Assembly: GCF_964204865.1 (NCBI RefSeq)
Contig: NC_135252.1
Coordinates: 24,759,383 to 24,823,382 of the forward strand
Origin: Styela clava
Taxonomy: Eukaryota > Chordata > Ascidiacea > Stolidobranchia > Styelidae
Direction of reading: 5' to 3'
Length of the DNA stretch: 64,000 nucleotides
Shown here: one piece after another, positions 45,501 through 55,236 of the stretch
Layout of the letters: every line of letters begins with the position of its first letter
How positions within the stretch are numbered: the first letter of the stretch is position 1
Notes under the pieces: model-generated
What the model saw: only the letters and a program-made list of their open reading frames with translations
The model's database searches: none
What the model was told of the DNA's origin: nothing
Position numbers and translations under genes: made by a program

Positions 45501-48500
45501 TTCATTACAACTCTGGCAAGGAATATGAGCTTGTTCTTCAGATGAATCCGGATGCCTTTCCTGCAGTGTTTCAGGCAAAGCTGTTTCCTCAACTTGTGAA
45601 ATTTCAGTTTTTTCATAATCAGTATCATTTGAAATCTCGCTCTGTTGTTCGTCAATTTGACGGGAGACATGATTGAGCGAGTTGTTGTTCTGCTTCAATT
45701 TCTGGACTCTGCTTGTATGTGCCCTTATGAGTTGTCCACCATGCCGCAAGAATACCAACACACCATCTTTTCCTAAAACTCGTCCTGGTCCCTTCCATTC
45801 ATTGCTGTCATTCCTTTTATAGTAGACATCTTCCCCAATTTCAAAATTGCCACTATATGGTCGTGTGTTGCTTCGCAATGCCCTTCTTATTCTTTGTGAC
45901 GATTCTGCCTCGATGAATGCTTTTCTTGAGGCATGCAATGTGTTGATATGTTCACCAACTTTTTCACTGATTGTTTTTCCTTCCAGGGCAGGTAGATCAT
46001 CTTTCATCACAGATGGCAGGTTTATATTTCTTCCAAACATAATCTGGGTTGGACTGAATCCACTGTTGTTAACCAGTGAATTCTTTGCACAAACTGACCA
46101 AGCAAGTGCTGTCTCCCAGTTGCATTGAACATCTTTCTTGATCTTTATAAGAATATTTGTGAGTATTTGATTATGACGCTCACACACACCATTTGACCAT
46201 GGTGAATAGGCGGGTGTTGTCTTTACAGAGATGTTGAAGTTTTCGCACATATCACGAAATTCCTCATTATTAAATTCTCCACCGTTGTCTGAAATTACCC
46301 TGCGTGGTGCACCAAAAATGCTCACCCAGAACTGCAAAAACTTTTGAATGATTATTTTTGGTGATTTTGAGTGAATCAATGCAGCGTTACTATATCTAGA
46401 AAACTCATCAATGACATGTAAATACCAAAGGCTTGGTCCAAGCTGATGCAAATCAAGAGCCACAGTTTCGTTTACTTCATTAGATCGAGGCAAACCGACC
46501 ACTGGTCTAGGAGGTGCTTTTTTATGCAACAAACAAATTTCGCATTCATTTGTCACCTCTCGAATGATTGATGTTATGTCAGAACTCAAGCTCTTGTTTC
46601 CAGTCTTAATTAGTCGAATCAGATTATCTTCAGAAGCATGGCCGAATTGTTTGTGTAATTTCAAAATTTCTTTTCTTATTTCTTTATCGGATTTTGTATA
46701 AATTGATGAAGTGAACACATCTTTTCTGTCTCTTTGTTGAATCTTTGAAGCCTGACAAGGATGTATATCAATACAATAATGTCCATTTGTGGTAAACTGG
46801 AGCTCAACAGGCTTTCCCAGCATAATTGCTTCATCATTTTCAAGATTAATTGTTGTCCCTGCTTTTTTCAGTGTTGACTTACTTAACAGCAGAGGCAATT
46901 TATCTTTCACCACGTCAGCCTTAATGTAGCATAACGCACCTGAAATGATAGCTGGAAGCATAACACTCTTGGTGGAAATTACTTCTCTCCCATCTCCGAA
47001 CTTGAAACCAGTTCCACCCTTCTGGATCTTGACAGACTTCTTGAAGTTGTCATCCAATTTGTCAACATAGTCACTGAACCAGCTCTCACCACAGACAGTC
47101 TTTGTGCATGCAGTATCGAGAATAGCACAACCAGATGTTTCTGTAACATAAATTTCATTGTCTTGACATTCGGTAAGAAAAATAGCATTCACAAACTCCA
47201 TCGGATTTTCAACAACTTCTTCATCACTATCTGGTTGACATTTTGAAGGGCGAGGATCATCGATTCCTTCGGCTACATGTACGCTTTTGTGCCTGGGGTT
47301 ATGAGGACATTTGTCAGCCCAGTGCATTTTTGAGTCGCACACAGCGCATCTGGATATCTCTCCAAGTTTATTCTTTGGATTGTACTGTTTATTTTTCATG
47401 TCAGGTTTGAAAAACTGTCTTTGGCCGAAATACTTTCTGTTTGCATAATATGCCTCTGCCTTTATGTTGATTGCCTTCGCATTTTCATCATCATTTTCAT
47501 TTCCAAGAGGTTTGCTTGGAAAAATCCTTTTTAGAGCTGACTTCATTGTATCGTATTTCATATCGCTCGCAAGAGTGAATGCAAGCTGTCTTTCTGAAGA
47601 TTGAATTTTTGCTGCATCGATAAGTTTAAAAGCCAAAATTGAATCTGGGAGTTCCATCTTATGTTCACTCATTTTGTGGTATCGATGTTCAAATTCAACA
47701 ATGAAATCGTTCATTCCCACATCGCACAATTTTTCAAAACAGTTAAACCTTGCATAAGCTTCATAAGCATCATCAACCTGGTCTTTCTTAAAAACCGTAT
47801 CCAACTTATTAAGCAAAGTCTTCATGCCATTTTCTGTATGTAGCTGATCAGCATTAAACTCAGAAGCAGCTTTTTCAGCTCTATTATTGCCCTCAAATGC
47901 AGTCAGAAGCACAATTATAGCTTGCTCCTTTTTGGCATATCCGGTTACAAGAGTCCACATTTCAAGTTTATTCTTCCAATTTGCATAAGATATTCCATCA
48001 TGGAATTTTGGAGGATTTTGTCTTGTACTCACATTTTGAATTGAACTAGGTACACTCACACTTGAGCTAGGATTTCCACTTGGACTGTCAGTAGACATCT
48101 TATATAATATATATTCTTCAGCAAAATATTAAAAGCAGGGAACCATCCTCTGCTACCATGTAAATAGCCCCAAACTAAGGCACACAAATAATTGACAACC
48201 TCGAGTTGCAACAAGAAATTCTTTTATCCTTACTCTCGCCAAAAACACCTTTTCACATACAGTGCTACATTGCAAGAAAAACGTTTTAACTCAAGAGAAT
48301 AAAAGAAACAAAGAAATTGAGCAAGACTGGTATTGCATCATCATTGGCAAGGCGCCAACCTTTTTCTTAGTGTCTCTCCTTTTACTAAATAGGAGAGAAC
48401 TTATTTCTTTAACATGTTATAAACAAGCTTGGACTTGCAAAGTGATGTGCAATTAAGTATGGCCCTGGAAAGTTATTTATAAGTGATAACACATTAACAC

Positions 48501-51500
48501 TTAATGCTCTTCGAGTTCTTTCTGTAAAATCTGGAAATCAGAATTTCATCTTGAACTTAAGATTGGAATCCTGCTCTAGGAAAAACATGCTCCGACACCA
48601 TAGTGCTCATAAGAACTTCAATTTAAATGCATAAAATCCACATCATGATATTATTGCTATATGGGTTCCAGCATTTCCACACTGAGCAAGGTCCAACGAT
48701 CACTGATAAATGGGAAATAGCTATTTTTGGTATTGCTGCAACCTTTTTCTTTTTCGACACCTGACTCCATATTGAAAACACTTTGACCTTGATTTTAGCC
48801 CTGATTTCTGAAAGATTTAATTTTGACAGCAAAATCTTCAGCACGCAACCTTATCCATAGACTGTTAAGAATTTTTGACTCCTATCACCACCATTAGAAA
48901 TATGAAATGCAAATTTTAATCCTGTTCTCCAGCACACGATTCATTACATTTTGTTTTTTCAGACCCCCCTAAAAATAACTCTATATTGCCTCCTACTGGA
49001 TAATTTATCTAGAAAAATCTTTTAGACAATGCTGGAAGGATTAGACGTGAAGACGGTCAACTGGAAATTTGTGGAAACCATTGAACCTCCGAGAACAGTT
49101 CAAATCATATGTTTGCCGATGATGCATGATGAGAACTTCTATGGCCAAGTCACTGTGAGGTTCCATACACGACAGGTTGGTGGTTTGAATCCCAGTGTAT
49201 CCATAAATTTTTTATTAGTTTGTGCAAATAAGATTTTTAGATTGATCAGTTTTCTGGGTACTCCCGTAGTATGTGTACCAGGTTAAGGTTAGGCATTAAT
49301 TTTATTCCAATTTTCCATATTTTAGTTCTATTACGAGTTCGGCGACTGTTTGTGTTAGCCAAGTGAATATACCCCCTGCCCATAGGTTTCAGTCCCTTTA
49401 CACAACTTGATGTAAAGTGGGCGAACAAAATTAGTTAGCTCCATATTAGTACACATACTTCTGGAGCGCCGTTTTCTGAATATTTAACGTTTTCCCATGT
49501 TGTCAAAACAGTCTTCATTTGTTTGCTATTGAATATGCCGCGAGTTACTTAAACCAGTGGTTTTCTGTTCAATGTCCAAAATAAATTAAAATTACCTCAT
49601 TAAATGATGTATTTGCAGTTGTCTAATTTTATAAATGCAATTATTACTTCTTTATACAGTTAAAAAATTGGCCAAGTTAGTATTTTTATAAGTAAACGAA
49701 TAGCTTGCGGAGCCCCTAGGTTTCTCTCACAGAGCCCTGGGGCAAAGAGCTGTGTCCAGAGTGATAACCTCATAAAAATGAGTTAACGAGTTCCAAAATT
49801 TTGTTACAAATTATAAATTTTATCATTTCCAGCTTCTGACCATACATGATCGTTTTGGTCGACTGATGGTTGGCTCACCGGATGTCCCTAGAAATATCTT
49901 AGAATATGTCACCTTTGAACGACATGTTGTGGATCCGTACGGAAAATGGAGAATCCATGCGAAACGAGCGGCTCAGAATAAAAGCATTGATGAGTTCAAA
50001 AAGGTGAGAGTTTTGGGGGGAGAGGAAAGCTTATATGGGAAAGAGGAAAGCTTATATAATCATATGAAATTGATTTAACCTGTTTTAGACGCCCAATCGA
50101 GCCCAATTTTGAATACCCATTTTTATTAATGTCATACGACCCCCAAAATTTACCCAATATACAATAATTATATACCATTGGAAAGGTATTTTAGAGTACT
50201 ATACGCTAGATGTCACTGGAGGACCGTAAACTAAAACACCTCTTTCAAGAGGTCTCTCGTAACGTCAAAAAATAACAAAAATATTTACACTCTCTCATTC
50301 TATCAGCTGTTGGACGTCTATAGCTATTGTAAAGCTGAAATGTGACTATACAGTTGACTGCACATTGGTTTTCTCTTTCATATGATACTAAACGCTTTTC
50401 CATAGCGCGCGTCGTTCAATCGTTTTGGAAATTTTCCGTTTGAGAAGTCACCACATCGAATCAGGCCAGGCTAAGCTTGATAGATCGATCGATTGTTTGT
50501 TTGTGCTTTATCGCGTTGAAAGCTTTTGTGAGTCATATTAAAACATTTATTATGAATCATAAAAGCTTATAATCGTCAGACAAGGAGAATTTGCGAGATA
50601 AAACGCCTAACTTTTTTTCGGTGAGGCAGCTGCGATCAAACGACTCGATATTTTTTATAACTTCCTGACGTTGTGAGATGTCCACTCTCCTATGTTATGT
50701 AGCATATAAAATGACCTTCAAAATAAGACCTTATCATACTAGCTTTTGTTATTGGTTAGCGCGCAACGCCAAGGTTTATGGATTCATTTTCTTGTTGTGC
50801 GACGTTTTTATATCGCAGCAGGAAGTACACGCGTGATATGTAAGCGAAATTTTATCACTTCTAAATGTCATATAAGGTTCATTCTCATATCGTTGTGTGG
50901 GGAATAAGATTTCCTTTCAAGCAAGACCATAACAAACATTCCAGACCTCATGGTATACACACAGCATTGCAAAACGTCTGAAACGTCGCGCATGCGTCAG
51001 ACCGGGAGGATTAGGTTAATAATCTTTCTGGAGGGAAAAGTCGGTAATATTTCTTAGTCGTGCGGTGAAATTTATTTTTGTTGTTTGCTCATGGCTCCCA
51101 GAAAACTTCCCGTGGTTCCCTCTTGTGGCCGAGGGCCCAGTTTCACAAAACCTGGTCTAGTTCCAAGTTCGGAGTGAAGGTGGGCTTACTAATAATTTCA
51201 CTCTTTTACAGACGGTCGCGATAGTTCGACGTAAACCGCAACGTTCAGAAGCTGAGGAATGGAAGAAGAAACAAGTGGAAGATCACAGATATATATGGTT
51301 TCCTAAGAGGGAGGTAGGTATTGTTTATTGAGACTGTAATGAAGTAGGGATAGGATAGGATTTGCATATTTATCCCGGGGGAGAGGAAAGCCGATAAGAC
51401 GGCTTATCCATATGGCGAACCACGGCCTCGCGTCCGGTTACCATTCCAAGTCGGGTATGGGATTAGTTTTACTGTATTGTTTGTTTTCGGAAGCATGGAC

Positions 51501-53312
51501 TTGGTGGTGGAGGAAGCCGTAACCGACCAGCGGTTACGTGAACCACCCAACGACGGCGAGGAGTCCAGCAATCCTCTCGCACATAACCATCCCTGCATGG
51601 GATTCGAACCTGCGAACCCACGCAGAGTAATTAGAGGTGCGGTGGCGAGCGTATTCCTAACGCTTAGCCCGTTGAGCCACACCGCCGCGCCTAAGTACTG
51701 GGTAACTTGATATGGCTCTGTTCAACTTAAATCTAGAGTACGCTTAGAATGAATCTAAAGTAAAATACAATACGAGTAAATGTTACCAATAAATAAAAAG
51801 AAATACGCATCAAATAGCTGACACTTACTGTATGTGGGTGGATAGTAAAATGAGTAAAGTTGGATGAAGTAACAACACAACAATTATTGCCGCCTGGTTT
51901 TAAATGTGGTACAACAATCTTCACTGGAGTGCAACTTTTTAAACAAATAGTTACATTGATTCACATTCACAAGATATACCGGTAATAAAGAATTAGGCCC
52001 GAGGCATCTATTTTGAAATTGACTGAAGTCAGTTTTGTGAATTTGCTTGAGAGATCCTTTATCAACATTGACTGAAGCCGTTTTTGTGGCTAGATATTAT
52101 TAGTCAGGCTTTGAGCCATTTTTTGGCAGAGGCCGGTTTTGTGAATAGACTTGGCTTGATCCATCTTTGTTCAAAGCAGATTTAAGGGGATTCCCAAAGG
52201 ATGCATAATCTGTGTTTGGCTTGTTATATTGGCAATCGACTTTATTTCAAGTCTAAATTCTCTGGAATTGGGCTTAAGCAATTTTTTTGAAAATGATGAA
52301 AGCTAGTTTTGTGACTTGACTTGAGAAATTTTTGTTTAAAGCTGACTAAATCCAGGACTTCACTTGAGCCTTCTTTGAAATTTGGCTTAGACTAATTTAG
52401 TTCCTCGAGACAGCTTGAGCCTTATTTTGAACTGACTGACACTATTTTTTTGTCTAGACTTGTTTTAAGTCATCTTTTTGAAATTTTACTTAAGCCAGAT
52501 CGTGGCTTGAGACAGCTCTTTTCAACATATCAGAATATTTTGTGATATCATCTGAATCAGGCTTGAACTTGGTTTTGAAGCAAAGATCCGAAGCCTCATC
52601 TCAAAGGGGAAGGAGCAATGATAAAAGAGTTGCAAACACCACTGATGCATTTAGAGCAGCGGTATGCAACCTGTGGCCTACGGGCCAAATGCGGCCCGCA
52701 AAGGAAATTTGTGTGGCCCGTGTAGTAGTGCCAATTTTGAATGGTGTGCGCCTGTGAAATGAGTTTTTAATTTAGTTTAATTTCGTATGTGCAAGTATTC
52801 CCAATCCCTCTGCGTTGCTACCTGAGTCCAATTTATTATCTATGCCTATGCCATCACAATGCCCAAGTTTCGCATTAATACTAAATTGCACAGGGAAACA
52901 TTGTTTCCTTTCTCATATATCAACATCTCATTGTGGGTTGCGCAGAAAAAATGGCGGTAAAAGTGGGTCGCGAACTGAAGAATTTTGGAAGCACTGGTTT
53001 ATCCTTTCAGTAGATACCAATAAAGACTAATTCCATTCTTGTGAAAGCTTATTATTATCATGCTTCAATCATTTCTGATACAGACCTAAAAATTTTCTTT
53101 ATTTTTAGGTTCTACTTCGACGGAAAAACAGAGCCGCCAGGCCATACATCGGAGCACAGGAGCTCCAAAGAAGAAAAAAGTGGAGAGTACTGAATATTTT
53201 AAAACCTCGGAAACTAAGAATGAAACGAAAATATTTGAGGGTTGTCAGCAGAAAGTCGGCAAAAGTTTACGAAATGAGACAACGTGGGGAACTCCCCTCA
53301 CCTCCTGCGTGA
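36536..53312 (+). CDS. MRPL45: MRPL45: mitochondrial large ribosomal subunit protein mL45, 10 exons
   Basis: Exons: 36536-36620, 38357-38485, 39716-39817, 40750-40846, 41594-41698, 42525-42594, 49026-49175, 49833-50003, 51212-51313, 53109-53312. Phases agree at every junction and give 404 residues (human 306). The N-terminus [19 protein letters not shown] is Arg-rich without acids, like a mitochondrial presequence. The family core is clear: [68 protein letters not shown] and [20 protein letters not shown], the Tim44-like fold by which mL45 anchors the mitoribosome to the inner membrane near the tunnel exit. Residues about 300-404 (exons 9-10) are a very basic C-terminal extension with no vertebrate counterpart I recall. 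Intron 6 holds a copia element. Confidence 0.93.
36621..37923 (+). other. MRPL45 intron 1, proximal
   Basis: A stretch at 36740-37020 has repeated 'ccatggtttg / cattggtttg' motifs. Nothing else is definable. Confidence 0.35.
37924..38026. mobile_element. Short-class palindromic MITE
   Basis: 103 bp, starting GGACCCCCTGAAGTGCGCACC and ending GGTGCGCATACTTCAGCA. The flanks are GTTTTTTG at 37916-37923 and 38027-38034, a perfect 8-bp target duplication. Confidence 0.9.
38087..38310. repeat. Dispersed repeat, second copy at 63745-63950
   Basis: Both copies share 'agcaatttttcgt', a gg-aacgctttt block, 'aactcg.caatcagaaattt' and an edge resembling 'tagccaggggtttt'. Ends are unclear. Confidence 0.4.
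38560..39640 (+). repeat. Tandem array, about 190-bp unit, 5-6 copies
   Basis: The landmark 'aacaataattaacattg' recurs at about 38656, 38846, 39037, 39225, 39391 and 39579 (spacings 190, 191, 188, 166, 188). Each unit carries 'ttttgaaaaccgcttgtctg', 'caaattgttgtaaaa' and 'cccagtttgagaacccctac'. The fourth unit has an internal deletion of about 22 bp. The array ends some 75 bp before MRPL45 exon 3. Confidence 0.9.
39972..40203. mobile_element. Palindromic MITE, long class, inside another palindrome
   Basis: Termini GGTACTACCCGAAGTATG and CATACTTCGGGTAGTACC are perfect inverted repeats. It lies in the centre of a host palindrome whose arms are 'agacttcctcagacat' and 'atgtctgaggaagtctg'; an uninterrupted relative is at 54969-55102. 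Confidence 0.88.
40888..41482 (+). repeat. SINE fragments in MRPL45 intron 4
   Basis: A head piece at 40888-40955 ('cacgcctctgataactctat') and a body/3' piece at 41295-41482 ('ccgtagggtggttgaagtaa' to 'gggataaatatgtaaat') are separated by about 340 bp of other DNA, suggesting one SINE split by an insertion or two fragments. Confidence 0.6.
41796..42034. mobile_element. Palindromic MITE, long class
   Basis: 239 bp, starting GGCGTTCCCGTAGTATATG and ending CATACTGCGGGAGTATC. The flanks AGGCTTTG at 41788-41795 and 42035-42042 form a perfect 8-bp target duplication. It lies in MRPL45 intron 5. Confidence 0.92.
42766..42790 (+). other. Candidate alternative mini-exon 6b of MRPL45
   Basis: 25 nt preceded by 'ctactatttatag' and followed by GTAAGAA. 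It copies the 3' end of exon 6 and encodes LVTEFAYP after completing an Asn codon with exon 5. It has the same phase as exon 6 on both sides. The differences from exon 6 in this part are synonymous (TTC/TTT, CCA/CCG). Whether it is spliced is unknown. Confidence 0.4.
43005..43266. mobile_element. Non-autonomous hAT-like element, copy 1 of 3
   Basis: The left end CAGTGGTTCCCAAACTT faces the right end AAGGTTGAGAACCA. The interior 'ggatatttacgttccatccg' and 'ttactatctgttatttgcag' is shared with 61356-61635 and, reversed, with 53893-54110. Confidence 0.7.
43372..43711 (-). repeat. 3' LTR of the copia element
   Basis: 340 bp, with terminal TG...CA. Identical to the other LTR except for one missing T. 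Confidence 0.96.
43712..43727 (-). other. Putative polypurine tract
   Basis: Directly inside the 3' LTR, the minus strand reads 'gaaaaactggggaata', purine-rich as expected for plus-strand priming. Confidence 0.6.
43736..48098 (-). pseudogene. Copia gag-pol polyprotein, frameshifted in reverse transcriptase
   Basis: The upstream frame (48098-44772, 1108 codons) holds gag with a CX2CX4HX4C zinc knuckle near residue 250, aspartic protease (LDTACTKT near 327), the integrase HHCC zinc region near 480-530, integrase DDE residues (ALDLH, SDNGGEF, VCERHN, about 548-640) and the first half of reverse transcriptase ([30 protein letters not shown]). The second frame (continuing to 43736) carries the catalytic [10 protein letters not shown] motif and RNase H ([15 protein letters not shown]). 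The break is at about 44772-44790, beside a 4-bp direct repeat. All key residues seen are present, so this is a single-lesion copy. No other inactivating change is obvious by eye. Confidence 0.94.
48141..48158 (-). other. tRNA primer-binding site (initiator Met)
   Basis: The plus strand reads AACCATCCTCTGCTACCA, which is the 3' end, including CCA, of animal initiator tRNA-Met. It abuts the 5' LTR with no spacer. Confidence 0.9.
48159..48499 (-). repeat. 5' LTR of the copia element
   Basis: 341 bp, one T longer than the 3' LTR. It would carry the promoter for the minus-strand transcript. Confidence 0.96.
49257..49470. mobile_element. Palindromic-family MITE, GGAGCGCC subtype
   Basis: 214 bp, starting GGTACTCCCGTAGTATGTG and ending CTTCTGGAGCGCC. 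The flanks GTTTTCTG at 49249-49256 and 49471-49478 form a perfect 8-bp target duplication. It lies 81 bp after the exon 7 donor of MRPL45. Confidence 0.92.
50004..51211 (+). other. MRPL45 intron 8
   Basis: Two short copies of 'gaggaaagcttatat' lie at 50030-50060. Otherwise I see no repeat or coding signal. Confidence 0.35.
51345..51691 (-). repeat. tRNA-derived SINE, full length reference copy
   Basis: 347 bp. On its own strand: head 'ggcgcggcggtgtggctcaa' with a box A region, box B GGTTCGAATCC, a body with 'gcgagaggattgctggact' and 'ggttacggcttcctccacca', then 'ggataaatatgcaaatccta' and a TCCTA-repeat tail. A short flanking match 'aagta' may be the remnant target duplication. It lies in MRPL45 intron 9. 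Confidence 0.9.
52030..52525 (+). repeat. Degenerate tandem repeat, 60-70-bp units
   Basis: Recurring 'gaagccgtttttgtggct', 'gacttgg/gcttgagccatctttt' and 'aagccagttttgtga' motifs with loose spacing point to an old, eroded array. Confidence 0.55.
52655..52990. repeat. hAT-like repeat with 'gcaacctgtggcc' end
   Basis: It starts 'agcggtatgcaacctgtggc' with 'gcggcccgcaaagg', a terminus type common in hAT-derived repeats. A right end near 52990 ('gcactggtt') is plausible but not firm. Confidence 0.45.
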
Positions 53313-53605
53313 GATTGAAAAATTCTGAAAGGGGAATTCCCAGATACCATTTCAGGTGGTTTCCCTATGTTTTTTGGATTTCTCTGCTAATGACTTGCTG
53401 GAATTCCCTCTCCCCATAACAAAAAGAAGGATATCAGAGCTTCCAATGTGGGAAACTCCCCTCACCTCCCTCCTGACATTGAAAATCCTAAAAGGTGGAT
53501 TCATAAGCGGTATCCTTATGATTTGTTGTGGATTTATCTTGTTTCTCTGCTAATGACTTGCTGGAATTCCCCCTCCTCATAATAAAAAGAGGAATATCTG
53601 GCTTC
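53284..53605 (+). repeat. Tandem duplication covering the MRPL45 stop codon and 3' UTR
   Basis: About 165-bp units at about 53284-53449 and 53450-53605 share 'aactcccctcacctcc', 'tctctgctaatgacttgctg' and 'gaattccc(t/c)ctcc'. The first unit begins inside the last coding exon, so the final codons and stop have a diverged second copy downstream. Confidence 0.85.
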
Positions 53606-53723
53606 CAAATAAGCAACAGTGCCTGTTCAGAGACTTGTATGGAGGTAAACTTCATCTCAGTTACAAAGCCTATCACAACACTGAATTTGGTTACATTATG
53701 TCACACACCTTTATACGATCGCG

Positions 53724-53742
53724 AATAAAACTTTGAAATAAA
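53724..53742 (+). promoter_or_regulatory. Poly(A) signals of MRPL45
   Basis: AATAAA at 53724 and again at 53737, about 410 bp after the stop codon. Confidence 0.55.
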
Positions 53743-53892
53743 TAATTTGTCTCCTAATGTTTTTTTCCCTTAGTGGGTGAGCGATGACATGGGGAGGCCT
53801 TTTTTATATTCGTTGAAGATAATCGGGAAAGTTAAGGGTGTGAATGTGCGGCGGATTAACAACAACAGCCTGCCTGCTCAAATTTCTTTTCT

Positions 53893-54110
53893 CAAAATTT
53901 TTGAGCCGTGCCCCATTTTTAGAATTTGTCAAGTCTCGCGACCCACCATAAAAATACCAAGCTAACAAACAATAAGATACAAATAACAGATAGTAAGACG
54001 AAAGTATGTTTTATTCAAAAAATACGTTGAACGTAAATATCCAAAATAAAGAAATGTCAATATTTGAAATAAAGCGAGCAAGATCAAATCTGACAAAATT
54101 AGGGTTATCT
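53893..54110. mobile_element. hAT-like element, copy 2 (reverse of 43005-43266)
   Basis: It contains 'caaataacagatagtaagac' and 'cgtaaatatccaaaataaag', the reverse complements of the internal blocks of copies 1 and 3. Confidence 0.65.
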
Positions 54111-54379
54111 TCATGCCCCCTCAAAAACTACATTATTTTCTCAGTTTTCCTCTCTTTCCCCCTCATAGCAAAGTTTAGAAGTGAAATCTGCCCTTTTGAC
54201 GAAGAGCCGCCACCTGTGTCTTAAAAACGTTGTGTTCCACATTTTTCCAATGATTAGGATAGATATAATCTGCCAAGTGACAGATGGTTAGTGTAACAAT
54301 GTATGAGATTTATGCAAGTGGGAAACAACATTTTCGAGATGCCCGCTAAAAACTATCTTTGACTTCATAGAGAGAGATG

Positions 54380-54483
54380 GGTACTCCTGAAGTATGCGCA
54401 CCAAGATGTCGCATAACCTGAACCCTAACCTGGTACACAACCTGAGTTGTGTGCCATCTTGTTGCGCATACTTCAGGACGTCC
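54380..54483. mobile_element. Short-class palindromic MITE
   Basis: 104 bp, starting GGTACTCCTGAAGTATGCG and ending GCGCATACTTCAGGACGTCC. The flanks GAGAGATG at 54372-54379 and 54484-54491 form a perfect 8-bp target duplication. Confidence 0.92.
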
Positions 54484-54968
54484 GAGAGATGTCTGAGATC
54501 TCTCTCTCCCGGGATAAATATGTAATTCCTGATTTTGAGGAATGACCACAGTTATAATCATATATGTACCTCTTGCCCAGAGAAACAGTGATTTACAAAA
54601 TTGATTTCTGGCATGCCATAGGCATCTGTAGGTTTTAGTAAGCAAAGGAACAAATGTTGAGTTCTAGAATTTATCGAAATTATAATAAGGCGACCAGTCC
54701 GCCTGTGAGTACTTAAACTAGAAATTCGTTAAATCAACGTTATTTTCAAACCTTTTATTTCCGCCATGTCAATTTAAATGTCCATCATGAAAAACTTTTG
54801 CAACGGATGCATTTGGGGAACAAGTTTAATTCTTTCTATAAAAAACCGCAATAAAAAGATGACAATAAGTATACTTTAATTAATGTTATTATGCATCAAA
54901 TTGCTCATAGAATCAAAAATATCCATAGAATAAAATTTTACAAATTTCTATTTGTGATGCAAGAGACC

Positions 54969-55102
54969 TGCTGCACACTAACACAAATGTATTTCTGTAA
55001 CGTTTCGTCTGACCAGAATCAGACTTCCTCAGACAAGCAGTTTGAAGTTCGATTTTAGTCAGATAAAACGTAACAGAAATACATTTGTGTGAGTGTGCAG
55101 CA
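54969..55102. repeat. Palindromic repeat (uninterrupted relative of 39889-40245)
   Basis: The arms 'tgctgcacac', 'acacaaatgtatttctgt' and 'aacgttt' face 'aaacgt', 'acagaaatacatttgtgt' and 'gtgtgcagca'. The centre has 'agacttcctcagacaag'. Confidence 0.75.
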
Positions 55103-55236
55103 GTACTCTTGAATTGCATAGTCTTGTCATGTTTATTCCTGCTATATCATAATTGCATTATTCGCATATGGATTCATAGCGCAAAAGCATTGAGGAAGGA
55201 TTGGGAGTTAGTTTTCTCGTAACCTCTGTTTATGGT

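Larger units (their letters stand above)
43372..48499 (-). mobile_element. Ty1/copia LTR retrotransposon, 5128 bp, recent insertion
   Basis: Structure on the minus strand: 5' LTR (48159-48499), tRNA primer site (48141-48158), gag-pol (48098-43736), purine-rich tract (43712-43727), 3' LTR (43372-43711). The flanking CTTAA on both sides (43367-43371, 48500-48504) is a perfect 5-bp target duplication. The domain order protease-integrase-reverse transcriptase-RNase H is the copia order. The LTRs differ by one base indel, so insertion is recent. It lies antisense in MRPL45 intron 6 and makes up most of that 6.4-kb intron. One frameshift breaks pol. Confidence 0.97.
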
